From HO2-45-28 sp964574495 (GTDB taxonomy: Bacteria > Patescibacteriota > Minisyncoccia > HO2-45-28): a DNA stretch of 13,007 nt. The stretch is taken from the NCBI GenBank assembly GCA_964574495.1, contig CAZNNT010000022.1, forward strand, positions 1 through 13,007, written 5' to 3'. This document shows positions 7,708 through 12,765 of this stretch, one piece after another. The notes under the pieces were generated by a model that did not search any database, was not told where the DNA came from, and saw only the letters and a program-made list of their open reading frames with translations. A program made the position numbers and the translations under genes. The number at the start of each line of letters is the position of its first letter. The stretch's first letter is position 1.

Positions 7708-7919
7708 TAAATATCCACACCCAATTTTTCTCTAATATTGTTTTTAATAACAGCAATCTCCCTTTTGACTCCGTCAAAATTTTTTGTGCCGGCGTTAACC
7801 GCTTCCGTCAATGCCTCAAAATGTTCATCAATTTTTATGAACTGCTGATCGTGTTCTTCTAGTTTATTGTGAATAATTTTGAACTGCTTATCCAGATATG
7901 ATTTTAATTCTTTATCCAT
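7707..7919 (-). CDS. Small coiled-coil protein
   Basis: 70 residues, highly charged, with a heptad-like pattern from about residue 8 to 65 (LDKQFKIIHNKLEEHDQQF and then IAVIKNNIREKL), so a helical coiled coil that probably oligomerises. There is no membrane segment, Cys or catalytic motif. It is the first gene of a two-gene operon with a membrane protein, which might mean it scaffolds or regulates that protein; this is inference. Its ATG is only 11 nt from the -10 element, so the mRNA has almost no leader. Confidence 0.8.
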   Translation of the reverse strand: MDKELKSYLDKQFKIIHNKLEEHDQQFIKIDEHFEALTEAVNAGTKNFDGVKREIAVIKNNIREKLGVDI

Positions 7920-7930
7920 GTATAAACCTT

Positions 7931-7959
7931 ATTATAATCCCCTGTCAAAATATGGTCAA
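7931..7959 (-). promoter_or_regulatory. Sigma70-type promoter for the coiled-coil/membrane protein operon
   Basis: On the minus strand, TTGACC (7959-7954), a 17-nt spacer and TATAAT (7936-7931). The expected transcription start falls about 4-5 nt before the ATG at 7919, giving a near-leaderless mRNA. The AAGG after the -10 box lies mostly upstream of the likely start site and so cannot act as a normal RBS. Confidence 0.85.
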
Positions 7960-8001
7960 CAAACCATTCAACTTCGTTCAGGATAAACAAAAAACGCGCG
8001 A

Positions 8002-9144
8002 TTAATTTTTATCAAAATATTTTCTGCCTTTAAGCTTATCGGGCATCAAATCCTCGCTGGTGTATTTCTCATAACCTTTGCCGTAGTTTAAATTCTTCAT
8101 CAATTTTGTGGACGCGTTTCGGATTTTAAGCGGAATCGAGAGGTTGCCGTGTTCTTTTGCGTCTTTCATCGCCGACATCAATCCGTCGTAGGCCCTGCGG
8201 TCTTTTTTACATTGAGCCAAATACGCGACTCCATGCGCCAGATTTATCGCGCATTCGGGAAGCCCTATTGTTTCAACCGCGCGAAAGACCTCGTTAGCGA
8301 CAACAAGCGCTGTCGGTTGGGCTAAACCAATATCTTCGGATGCAAAAATAACCATTCGGCGAGCGATAAATTTCGGGTCTTCGCCCGCTTCCACCATTCT
8401 TGCCAAATAATACAAGGCGGCGTCCGGCTGGCTTGCCCTCATGCTTTTTATAAAAGCGCTGATGGTATTGTAATGCTCCTCGCCTTTTTTATCGTATCGT
8501 AAATGTTTTGATTGAAGAGCCGACTTTAAATTTTCCAAATTTATTTTCCCGTATAAATTATCCGTTGCCTCAAGCAAATTAAGAGCTTGGCGGGCGTCGC
8601 CGTTGGCCATGGCAATAAGCCAATTTTGCGCGTCTTTCGGTATAGCCATTTTAGTTCTGCGTATAATCCGCGTCATTTCGGCATTGTTTAATTCATTCAT
8701 TACAAAAACACGGCAACGGGATAAAAGCGCGGGGATGACTTCAAAACTGGGGTTTTCAGTGGTTGCGCCGATTAAAGTTAAACGCCCCGACTCAACATAA
8801 GGCAATAAAAAATCCTGCTGGGCTTTATTGAAACGATGAATCTCGTCTAAAAATAAAATTTTACTTTTCTCGCCCAACTTGCCCTGATTGGTTCCAAGAA
8901 TTTCTTTTATGTCTTCTTTTCCGGCCGAAACCGCCGAAAGTTCGTGAAGTTCGGCGTCAAGATTTCTTGCGTAAATCCGCGCGAGTGTTGTTTTGCCCAC
9001 CCCCGGCGGGCCCCAAAAAATAAATGAAAAAAGGTGTCGTTTGCGAACGGCCTCATAAATCGGCTTTCCCTTGCCAGCCAAATGCCCCTGCCCCACGAAT
9101 TCCCTTAAACTTTTTGGCCTGATTTTTGCCGCTAGCGGTTCCAT
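8002..9144 (-). CDS. rarA: Replication-associated recombination protein A (RarA/MgsA) AAA+ ATPase
   Basis: 380 residues, shorter than the E. coli protein (about 447) but with all core parts. The N-terminus has PLAAKIRPKSLREFVGQGHL, the family signature. Walker A is GPPGVGKT (45-52), Walker B is LFLDEIHRFN, sensor 1 is GATTENPSFE, and the arginine finger region is LLSRCRVF. The C-terminal half carries the expected helical tetramerisation region (EDPKFIARRMVIFASEDIGLAQP). RarA acts at stalled replication forks with the clamp-loader-like ATPase fold. It begins 51 nt after the RdgB-like gene, beyond that gene's terminator. No clear RBS or promoter is seen in the short gap. Confidence 0.96.
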   Translation of the reverse strand: MEPLAAKIRPKSLREFVGQGHLAGKGKPIYEAVRKRHLFSFIFWGPPGVGKTTLARIYARNLDAELHELSAVSAGKEDIKEILGTNQGKLGEKSKILFLDEIHRFNKAQQDFLLPYVESGRLTLIGATTENPSFEVIPALLSRCRVFVMNELNNAEMTRIIRRTKMAIPKDAQNWLIAMANGDARQALNLLEATDNLYGKINLENLKSALQSKHLRYDKKGEEHYNTISAFIKSMRASQPDAALYYLARMVEAGEDPKFIARRMVIFASEDIGLAQPTALVVANEVFRAVETIGLPECAINLAHGVAYLAQCKKDRRAYDGLMSAMKDAKEHGNLSIPLKIRNASTKLMKNLNYGKGYEKYTSEDLMPDKLKGRKYFDKN

Positions 9145-9166
9145 AACGACTTAATTCTAATAAAAA

Positions 9167-9193
9167 AACCGCCTCGCGGGAAGCGGGACGGTT
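9167..9193 (-). terminator. Rho-independent terminator after the RdgB/ITPA-like gene
   Basis: On the minus strand an 11-bp stem with one mismatch and one wobble (outer AACCG/CGGTT) and a 5-nt loop is followed by TTTTTTTATTAG. It starts 2 nt after the TAG stop at 9196-9198. Confidence 0.8.
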
Positions 9194-9195
9194 GG

Positions 9196-9774
9196 CTATT
9201 CGTGGTTTTTTGAAAACCATTTGGCAAATTTCGTGGCGGCATTACTATCTCTTTTTTTGCGCCACTCCGCGCGCTCCTCACTATTCATTTCGGCGATAGT
9301 TTTTGTATAACCCTCCGGAATAAAAATCTGCCACAAACCCGACCACACCTCTTTTGTCAACTCGCCTTTTGGCTTATTCGAAACAGAGCCCAAAATTGTG
9401 TCTTCAAAAAATTTTACATTCTCACCGTCATCGGTATAAGCAAGACACTCGCGAAATTCGCATTTGCGCGTCCTTTTTTTGACAAGCACCATAATCCCCT
9501 CCGGCCCAAGCGTCATAAAAGCGAATTTAACAAACGGTCCCGGAAAGTTCGGCCAAGCGTTAAGATAAAATCCTGAATCCTGCACAATCACGGGCTCTTT
9601 TATCAAAGCGTACGCCGTCAAAACTTTTTCTCTCGCGATTTCCTTAAGATTCGTTAACTGCGGCTCCAATAACTCCGATACGATATGTTCAATTTCAATT
9701 CCGTACTGCTCAAAAACGGTCTTAAATGAAGCGACTTTGCCGGGATTCGTGGTTACCAGACAAATTTTAGACAT
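9196..9774 (-). CDS. Non-canonical purine NTP pyrophosphatase (RdgB/HAM1/ITPA family)
   Basis: 192 residues from MSKICLVTTNPGKV. A start five codons upstream (MRRRR) is possible but rejected, because GGAGAAGG lies a proper distance before the ATG at 9774. Family marks are the TTNPGK nucleotide-binding loop near the N-terminus, VQDSGFYL (catalytic-region DSG) and the FPGPFVKF segment followed by LGPEG. This last part resembles the eukaryotic ITPA pattern (PGPYIKWF) more than the E. coli RdgB one. The enzyme hydrolyses ITP, XTP and their deoxy forms to monophosphates, cleaning the nucleotide pool. It lies between a DUF167 gene and rarA on the same strand. A small palindrome (CCTAA-A-TTAGG) lies just upstream of the gene. 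Confidence 0.88.
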   Translation of the reverse strand: MSKICLVTTNPGKVASFKTVFEQYGIEIEHIVSELLEPQLTNLKEIAREKVLTAYALIKEPVIVQDSGFYLNAWPNFPGPFVKFAFMTLGPEGIMVLVKKRTRKCEFRECLAYTDDGENVKFFEDTILGSVSNKPKGELTKEVWSGLWQIFIPEGYTKTIAEMNSEERAEWRKKRDSNAATKFAKWFSKNHE

Positions 9775-9828
9775 ACGCCTTCTCCGCAAATATAACCAAA
9801 TCCTAAATTAGGTTATCAGAAAATACAC

Positions 9829-10050
9829 TTATTGCAATATCTCAAAAATTTTGGAGGGGCGGCGGGCTCCTTTTATCATACGAACGCGCGATGCGGGGAT
9901 TTTTAAATGTTCGGCAAGAGCGCGGATAACCGCGCGGTTGGCCTCGCCCCGTTCGGCTTTTGCTTTTACGCAAATCTCAAAATGATTTTCTGATTTACGC
10001 GAAATCCCCTCTTTTTTCGCGCCGGCAAAAACTTTTACTTTAATTAACAT
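9829..10050 (-). CDS. DUF167 (YggU-type) family protein
   Basis: 73 residues, a typical length for the family. It shows the alternating strand pattern LIKVKVFAGAKKEG, then FEICVKAKAERGEANRAVIRALAEHL and SRVRMIKGARRPSK. The GEANRA and KG-x-x-x-x-K elements are the hallmarks of this family (COG1872). Function is unknown across bacteria. It begins just after the terminator at 10068-10101; TATAGT and TATAAA elements close upstream could act as a -10, but I see no good -35 and no RBS. It is followed 54 nt later by the RdgB/ITPA-like gene. Confidence 0.88.
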   Translation of the reverse strand: MLIKVKVFAGAKKEGISRKSENHFEICVKAKAERGEANRAVIRALAEHLKIPASRVRMIKGARRPSKIFEILQ

Positions 10051-10067
10051 ATTTATATTCTACTATA

Positions 10068-10101
10068 AAAGAAAAATAGCCCTGAGGGGCTATTTTTCTT
10101 T
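10068..10101. terminator. Bidirectional rho-independent terminator
   Basis: A perfect 15-bp stem (AAAGAAAAATAGCCC with its complement) and a 4-nt loop, with T-rich arms on both strands. It lies between the RRM gene stop (10125) and the DUF167 start (10050) and would end the RRM transcript. Confidence 0.9.
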
Positions 10102-10124
10102 TTTTCGACTCTTTCGGAAAACGC

Positions 10125-10430
10125 TTAAAAGCGTCCGCCGCGATTGCGGTTGAAACCGCCGCCGGTTCTCGGAGGGCGCGCCTCCATAGGTCGCGCCTCA
10201 TTCACCGTAAGAGTTCGGCCTTCGAATTCCTTGCCATTGAACATTTCAACGGCTTTCTGGGCCTCTTCGTCCGTGGACATTTCCACGAAACCGAAACCCT
10301 TGGATCGCCCCGACATTCTGTCGGTTATGACGGTCGCGGATTCAACATTGCCGGCTCCCGAGAAATAGCTCTTCAAAGAGTCGTCGGTGGTGTCGTAAGA
10401 CAAACCTCCGACATACAATTTCTTTGCCAT
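10125..10430 (-). CDS. RRM-type RNA-binding protein with Gly/Arg tail
   Basis: 101 residues starting MAKKLYVGGLSYDTT; an in-frame start four codons upstream (MLIF) is less natural. One RNA recognition motif fills residues 4-85: RNP2 LYVGGL (5-10) and RNP1 KGFGFVEM (54-61) with the exposed aromatics expected to stack on RNA. A short Gly/Arg/Asn tail (GGGFNRNRGGRF) follows, as in glycine-rich cold-inducible proteins of cyanobacteria. It is probably a cytoplasmic RNA chaperone or regulator. It is a single-gene unit with its own promoter (10540-10567), a leader of about 100 nt that can fold (10438-10507), and a terminator. Leader-mediated control is likely but unproven. Confidence 0.94.
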   Translation of the reverse strand: MAKKLYVGGLSYDTTDDSLKSYFSGAGNVESATVITDRMSGRSKGFGFVEMSTDEEAQKAVEMFNGKEFEGRTLTVNEARPMEARPPRTGGGFNRNRGGRF

Positions 10431-10437
10431 AAAAATT

Positions 10438-10507
10438 AACACAAATAAATAAAATGCAATTCGACTCTCATCTCCTCTTCTCGGCTTTGCACTTATTTAT
10501 TCGTGTT
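10438..10507 (-). promoter_or_regulatory. Long A/T-rich stem-loop in the RRM gene leader
   Basis: On the minus-strand transcript, positions 10507-10488 can pair with 10458-10438: about 16 pairs with two small defects, closing on TGCA. The loop holds the only purine-rich SD-like block in the leader (AGAAGAGGAG), directly followed by an ATG that opens an 11-codon frame ending TAA a few bases before the RRM start. This could be a temperature- or protein-sensitive control element; that is inference. Confidence 0.5.
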
Positions 10508-10539
10508 GGCCTCAAAGAATAGATACACTTGCAATATAC

Positions 10540-10567
10540 ATTATACTCCCTTGGCGAAAATAGTCAA
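10540..10567 (-). promoter_or_regulatory. Sigma70-type promoter for the RRM gene
   Basis: On the minus strand, TTGACT (10567-10562), a 16-nt spacer and TATAAT (10545-10540). The predicted start near 10533 gives a leader of about 100 nt before the ATG at 10430. Confidence 0.85.
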
Positions 10568-10577
10568 TACCCCGCCT

Positions 10578-11279
10578 TTAAAGCCCTTTTCTTTTTTTCT
10601 CGTTTCGTCCGGCGTAATAATCGCATTTTTTGCACTCCGAATCGTCTCCTGGGTAAGGTTTTTCAAGAAAATCAACCATTTCTTTGAGTTTCTTTTCAAA
10701 ATTTTTGGCGTCAATTTTCACTTCGTCCACATGACTCGCGAATTTCACTTCTGTTGACGGGTCGTTTTTGTCTTTGACGAAATAGTGCAGCAAAAAGGCG
10801 CGGTCTGACGGCTTATATCCGTTTTTCAAAAACATATAGCCATAGGCGGCAAGTTGGTCGCGGTAATATTTCTGCTTGTCTTCAGCCGGCGCGTTGCCGG
10901 ATGATTTGTAATCGGCCGGAATAAAGCGGCCGTCCGATTCCACAAAAACATCGTCAATTTTTCCGACAAGTTCGTAACCCGAATTTTCATTTACCACTTT
11001 AAGCGCGCTGGAATTGGTCCGCCACTCGTTGAGCAGTTCCAGATCGTCAAAAGTCCTTATGCCCATTTTCTCAAGCTCCTTGGATTCCGGCGGAAATTTT
11101 TTGTCGGCGCGATATTTGTCATATCTGGTCTTTAAAATGCTGTCCATCGCCGTGTTAAGAGCCAGCGGAAGCATCGGAGGTTTTCTATGATGATTTTCAA
11201 GCCAAAAACAGGCCTTGCATTCCGTATAAGAATAAAGCCCGCTCGGGCTTAATTTCCACAGTCCATTTTTTGTTTTCAT
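10578..11279 (-). CDS. PD-(D/E)XK nuclease with four-Cys (possible Fe-S) signature
   Basis: 233 residues. The N-terminus LSPSGLYSYTECKACFWL (C21, C24) is typical of RecB/Cas4-type nucleases. The catalytic core has GKIDDVF (D109/D110) then FIPADYKSSG (D123-x-K125) and a downstream YRDQLAAYGYMF (Q142, Y146) helix motif. The C-terminus has CKKCDYY (C216, C219). Cas4 and AddB hold one N-terminal and three C-terminal Cys for a 4Fe-4S cluster; here it is two plus two, so a cluster or zinc site is possible but not certain. There is no CRISPR array nearby, so a Cas4 role is not supported; a stand-alone DNA repair nuclease is more likely. Its ATG overlaps the previous stop by 4 nt (ATGA). Confidence 0.88.
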   Translation of the reverse strand: MKTKNGLWKLSPSGLYSYTECKACFWLENHHRKPPMLPLALNTAMDSILKTRYDKYRADKKFPPESKELEKMGIRTFDDLELLNEWRTNSSALKVVNENSGYELVGKIDDVFVESDGRFIPADYKSSGNAPAEDKQKYYRDQLAAYGYMFLKNGYKPSDRAFLLHYFVKDKNDPSTEVKFASHVDEVKIDAKNFEKKLKEMVDFLEKPYPGDDSECKKCDYYAGRNEKKRKGL

Positions 11280-11461
11280 GATTTTGGTTTTTTGTTCTTT
11301 TTTAAGTGTTTAAAAATCTCAATTTGACGAAGGCGCCTTTCGGCTTCTTTTTTTGTGTTATATCTTCCAAAAACTCTGCCTGTTTTTTCCGACGTCACCA
11401 CATACTGTCCCTTGACTTTTTTAATCACGTACCTATAATAACACCGGACGTTGTTAAGCAT
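11276..11461 (-). CDS. Small basic protein, unknown function
   Basis: Up to 61 residues, basic and ending in a Lys-rich tail. The core YVVTSEKTGRVFGRYNTKKEAERRLRQIEIF looks like a small strand-strand-helix unit of the kind seen in many short, poorly defined bacterial and phage proteins. The start is uncertain: the ATG at 11461 has no RBS, while a GTG at 11428 gives 50 residues and would leave room for the oppositely directed promoter at 11412-11439. It overlaps the PD-(D/E)XK nuclease start by 4 nt, so the two are probably translated together; a DNA-binding helper role would be a guess. Confidence 0.6.
   Translation of the reverse strand: MLNNVRCYYRYVIKKVKGQYVVTSEKTGRVFGRYNTKKEAERRLRQIEIFKHLKKNKKPKS
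11412..11439 (+). promoter_or_regulatory. Sigma70-type promoter for the 48-residue plus-strand gene
   Basis: TTGACT (11412-11417), 16-nt spacer, TATAAT (11434-11439). The expected start near 11446 is followed by an RBS-like AAGGGGG at 11462-11467 and a GTG at 11474. It lies within the 5' part of the minus-strand small protein gene. Confidence 0.85.
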
Positions 11462-11473
11462 AAGGGGGATGCC

Positions 11474-11620
11474 GTGAAAATTCTACGCGCTCTTCTTAAG
11501 GCGCTAAATCCTCTCATCTGGCTTATTAATCTGTTTATGTACTTTGCGCATCTTGAGGGTCAGAGATCTTGTAAAGAATATCATCCTTATGATTTTTTCT
11601 GGAATCTAAAATATTTTTAA
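11474..11620 (+). CDS. 48-residue amphipathic/hydrophobic small protein
   Basis: A short gene with a GTG start, reading (with initiator Met) MKILRALLKALNPLIWLINL, then a hydrophobic and aromatic middle (FMYFAHLEG), one Cys and an aromatic tail EYHPYDFFWNLKYF. The first half could form a membrane-associated helix. Support for it being real: AAGGGGG lies 6 nt before the GTG, a near-consensus promoter lies upstream at 11412-11439, and a strong hairpin begins 5 nt after the TAA. I do not recognise a family. Options are a small membrane protein or a peptide toxin; nothing in the sequence decides. An upstream in-frame extension to 11306 is antisense to the small basic protein gene and is rejected. 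Confidence 0.6.
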   Translation: MKILRALLKALNPLIWLINLFMYFAHLEGQRSCKEYHPYDFFWNLKYF

Positions 11621-11625
11621 GGCCG

Positions 11626-11650
11626 AACCGCCCAACCCTCTTGGGCGGTT
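11626..11650 (+). terminator. Terminator-like hairpin after the 48-residue gene
   Basis: A perfect 10-bp stem AACCGCCCAA/TTGGGCGGTT with a 5-nt loop (CCCTC). The following plus-strand sequence is only moderately T-rich (TCAATTGTTG), so termination may be partial. Confidence 0.65.
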
Positions 11651-11657
11651 TCAATTG

Positions 11658-11685
11658 TTGCAAAACGTTTAATTATTCATATAAT
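11658..11685 (+). promoter_or_regulatory. Sigma70-type promoter for tRNA-Asn
   Basis: TTGCAA (11658-11663), 16-nt spacer, TATAAT (11680-11685). The expected start near 11692 leaves a precursor leader of about 20 nt before the tRNA 5' end at 11713. Confidence 0.8.
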
Positions 11686-11746
11686 GTATAGAGAAGTTCC
11701 CTTTAAATTCATTCCGCAGTAGCTCAATGGTAGAGCAGCTCCCTGT

Positions 11747-12308
11747 GAATAAAATAGTTCGTTTTTTGTGGTATACTTAAATGTGTATGCCAAAAGAAAA
11801 ACGAACATACGCCGACCGCCGAGAGTATTTAAAAATGGCAGTGACCAAAAGACGACGAAGATTAAAAACACTGCTTGTAGAATATAAAGGCGGGAAATGC
11901 ACGGTCTGCAGTTATAATAAAACCCCGTGGGCAATGGATCTTCATCATGTTGATGAATCCAAGAAATCATTTGATATGTCCTCACGCGGACTTACCCGCT
12001 CATGGGAACGTCTTAAAAAAGAGGCAGATAAGTGTGTGTTGCTTTGTGCAAATTGTCACAGAGAAATACACGCCGGCGTAACGCAGCTTCCTAAAGTAAT
12101 TTAGGTTGAAAAATCTCGGGATAACGGTGAAGCCCTAAATCTTTTGCATTAGATTGGGTAATACCGTGGGAACCCCGTAAAATCACTTCGTGATTAACGG
12201 GGGCGCCGTAGAGACTAGATACCGAGATCCCGCCATTCGTTTGAAATATTATTTAATGGAGGGCGGGAAAGATATAGTCCAACCCTGAAAGTAATTTTAG
12301 GACCGTTG
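11747..12308 (+). ncRNA. Self-splicing group I intron (562 nt) in the tRNA-Asn anticodon
   Basis: The 5' exon ends in U and the intron ends in G, as group I splicing requires. The core can be traced by eye: P1 CTGTG/CGCAG (11743-11747 with 12082-12086, the U-G splice-site pair included), P2 CCTAAA-GTAA-TTTAGG (12090-12105), P3 ATCTCGG/CCGAGAT (12113-12119 with 12222-12228), P4 ACGGT/ACCGT (12124-12128 with 12163-12167), P5 12133-12158, P6 CCCCGT/ACGGGG (12173-12178 with 12197-12202), P7 GACTA/TAGTC (12213-12217 with 12275-12279) and P8 CCCGCC/GGCGGG. The block AAGATATAGTCC (12269-12280) is the classic S element. The HNH ORF fills the P1 loop. P10 is not obvious. I cannot settle the subgroup by eye. 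Confidence 0.93.
11781..12104 (+). CDS. HNH homing endonuclease encoded in the group I intron
   Basis: 107 residues (105 if the second ATG at 11787 is used). The N-terminus is basic and probably helical (RRRRLKTLLVEY), followed by a zinc-stabilised HNH/treble-clef core: C40-x2-C43, the catalytic-type LHHVD (H55, H56), then CVLLCANCHREIH (C89, C92, H93, H97). Such enzymes nick or cut intron-less alleles so that repair copies the intron in. The target would be the uninterrupted tRNA-Asn anticodon region. No RBS is visible; TATACT at 11772-11777 might be a -10 for an independent, leaderless message. The last codons and the TAG stop overlap the P1 3' strand and P2 of the ribozyme. The ORF is intact, suggesting the intron is recent or still active. 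Confidence 0.9.
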   Translation: MCMPKEKRTYADRREYLKMAVTKRRRRLKTLLVEYKGGKCTVCSYNKTPWAMDLHHVDESKKSFDMSSRGLTRSWERLKKEADKCVLLCANCHREIHAGVTQLPKVI

Positions 12309-12329
12309 TAAGGAGTTGGTTGTAGGTTC

Positions 12330-12350
12330 GAATCCTACCTGCGGAGCCAA
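12330..12350 (+). repeat. Direct repeat copy 1 (tRNA-Asn 3' end)
   Basis: The 21-nt string from GAATCCTACC to GAGCCAA covers the T-stem 3' half, acceptor 3' strand, CCA and one further base of tRNA-Asn. It is repeated exactly at 12544-12564, 214 nt downstream, resembling attachment-site duplication at a tRNA 3' end. Confidence 0.9.
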
Positions 12351-12391
12351 AATAAAAACAGATGGCTTTATGTCATCTGTTTTTATTTTTT
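12350..12391 (+). terminator. Rho-independent terminator of the tRNA-Asn transcript
   Basis: AAATAAAAACAGATG pairs fully with CATCTGTTTTTATTT around a 9-nt loop, followed by further T residues. It begins at the base after the encoded CCA. Confidence 0.92.
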
Positions 12392-12399
12392 GTATCTGT

Positions 12400-12543
12400 G
12401 GATTCGAACCTTTGAGGTGGGGTCGGGAGGAAGCGGAGCGTCCTCCCGTGGAGGAAAACAGCGAGCCGAAGGCGAAGCGCAAGAAACCGTGGGTTTCTTG
12501 GGAGCGAATGAAATGAGCGACGGGTTCTAGGAGCGTAGCGACG
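12400..12543. other. Hairpin-rich, GC-rich patch between tRNA 3'-end repeats
   Basis: No believable gene. It opens with GGATTCGAACC (12400-12410), the exact reverse complement of the tRNA T-arm at 12325-12335. It then holds a hairpin CGGGAGGA/TCCTCCCG (12424-12448), a hairpin CAAGAAACC/GGTTTCTTG (12480-12500) and two related units, GGAGCG...AGCGACGGGTTCTA (12501-12529) and GGAGCG-T-AGCGACGGAATCCTA (12530-12551). The second runs into the repeated tRNA end. Base composition differs clearly from the flanking terminator and spacer. Confidence 0.7.
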
Positions 12544-12564
12544 GAATCCTACCTGCGGAGCCAA
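12544..12564 (+). repeat. Direct repeat copy 2 (orphan tRNA-Asn 3' end)
   Basis: Exact 21-nt copy of 12330-12350, including the CCA, without the rest of a tRNA. It is preceded by GGGTTC and a short insert instead of the intact T loop. Confidence 0.9.
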
Positions 12565-12627
12565 TAAACTAGATACGAACTCGGATTTTGAAGATTAGAC
12601 CTCTATCAGCGGGCGTATCCAGCGCGG

Positions 12628-12656
12628 TTGACAATCGCTTGACAATTGAATATAGA
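12628..12656 (+). promoter_or_regulatory. Sigma70-type promoter upstream of radC
   Basis: TTGACA (12628-12633), 17-nt spacer, TATAGA (12651-12656). A second TTGACA lies inside the spacer (12639-12644) but is too close to the -10 box to serve. The likely start is near 12663, only about 25 nt before a terminator-like palindrome. Confidence 0.7.
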
Positions 12657-12687
12657 TTGCTTGGGTTTTGTGCCGCAAAACGCCCCG

Positions 12688-12723
12688 CCCCCGCCTCCGG
12701 CATATGCCGGAGGCGGGGGGTTT
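12688..12723 (+). terminator. GC-rich palindromic terminator/attenuator-like hairpin
   Basis: A perfect 16-bp-per-arm palindrome centred at 12703/12704 (core CTCCGGCATATGCCGGAG) followed by GTTTT. It could end a short transcript from the promoter at 12628-12656, or attenuate expression of the genes beyond. It may also be a dispersed palindromic repeat of the genome; one copy cannot tell. Confidence 0.75.
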
Positions 12724-12765
12724 TAGGTTGAAATCAGGCCAAAAATGTGGGAAAGTAAGGGGGAT

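Larger units (their letters stand above)
11713..12349 (+). tRNA. tRNA-Asn(GUU), interrupted by a group I intron
   Basis: The 5' exon is 11713-11746 and the 3' exon is 12309-12349. Joined, they give a complete 75-nt tRNA with an encoded CCA end. The acceptor stem is TCCGCAG/CTGCGGA, the D stem GCTC/GAGC, the anticodon stem GCTCC/GGAGT (one wobble), the anticodon loop CTGTTAA, the T stem GTAGG/CCTAC with loop TTCGAAT, and discriminator base G73. The loop gives anticodon GUU, and the G73 and UCC-initial acceptor stem match bacterial tRNA-Asn. The intron splits the anticodon between positions 35 and 36. Reading through without splicing would give a false GUG (His) loop. A promoter lies upstream and a strong terminator just after the CCA. 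Confidence 0.94.

Noticed and set aside
10578..11461. Cas4 and a CRISPR locus.
   Set aside because: There are no spaced direct repeats anywhere in the window and no other cas genes; the nuclease stands alone.
11713..11749. tRNA-His (GUG) or tRNA-Thr (UGU) reading of the interrupted tRNA.
   Set aside because: GUG arises only if the unspliced 5' exon is read into the intron. UGU needs an intron that breaks the exon-U or the terminal-G rule. The Asn reading satisfies both rules and matches the Asn acceptor and G73.
11677..11985. Minus-strand ORF of 102 residues across the intron.
   Set aside because: It is antisense to the tRNA 5' exon and the HNH gene and shows no family features.
12297..12564. 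Several overlapping ORFs around the tRNA 3' end on both strands (minus-strand peptides containing APQVGFEPTT or MAPQVGF).
   Set aside because: These are the familiar spurious translations of the antisense of a tRNA T-arm and acceptor; two appear because the tRNA 3' end is duplicated. They have no RBS and cross the terminator.
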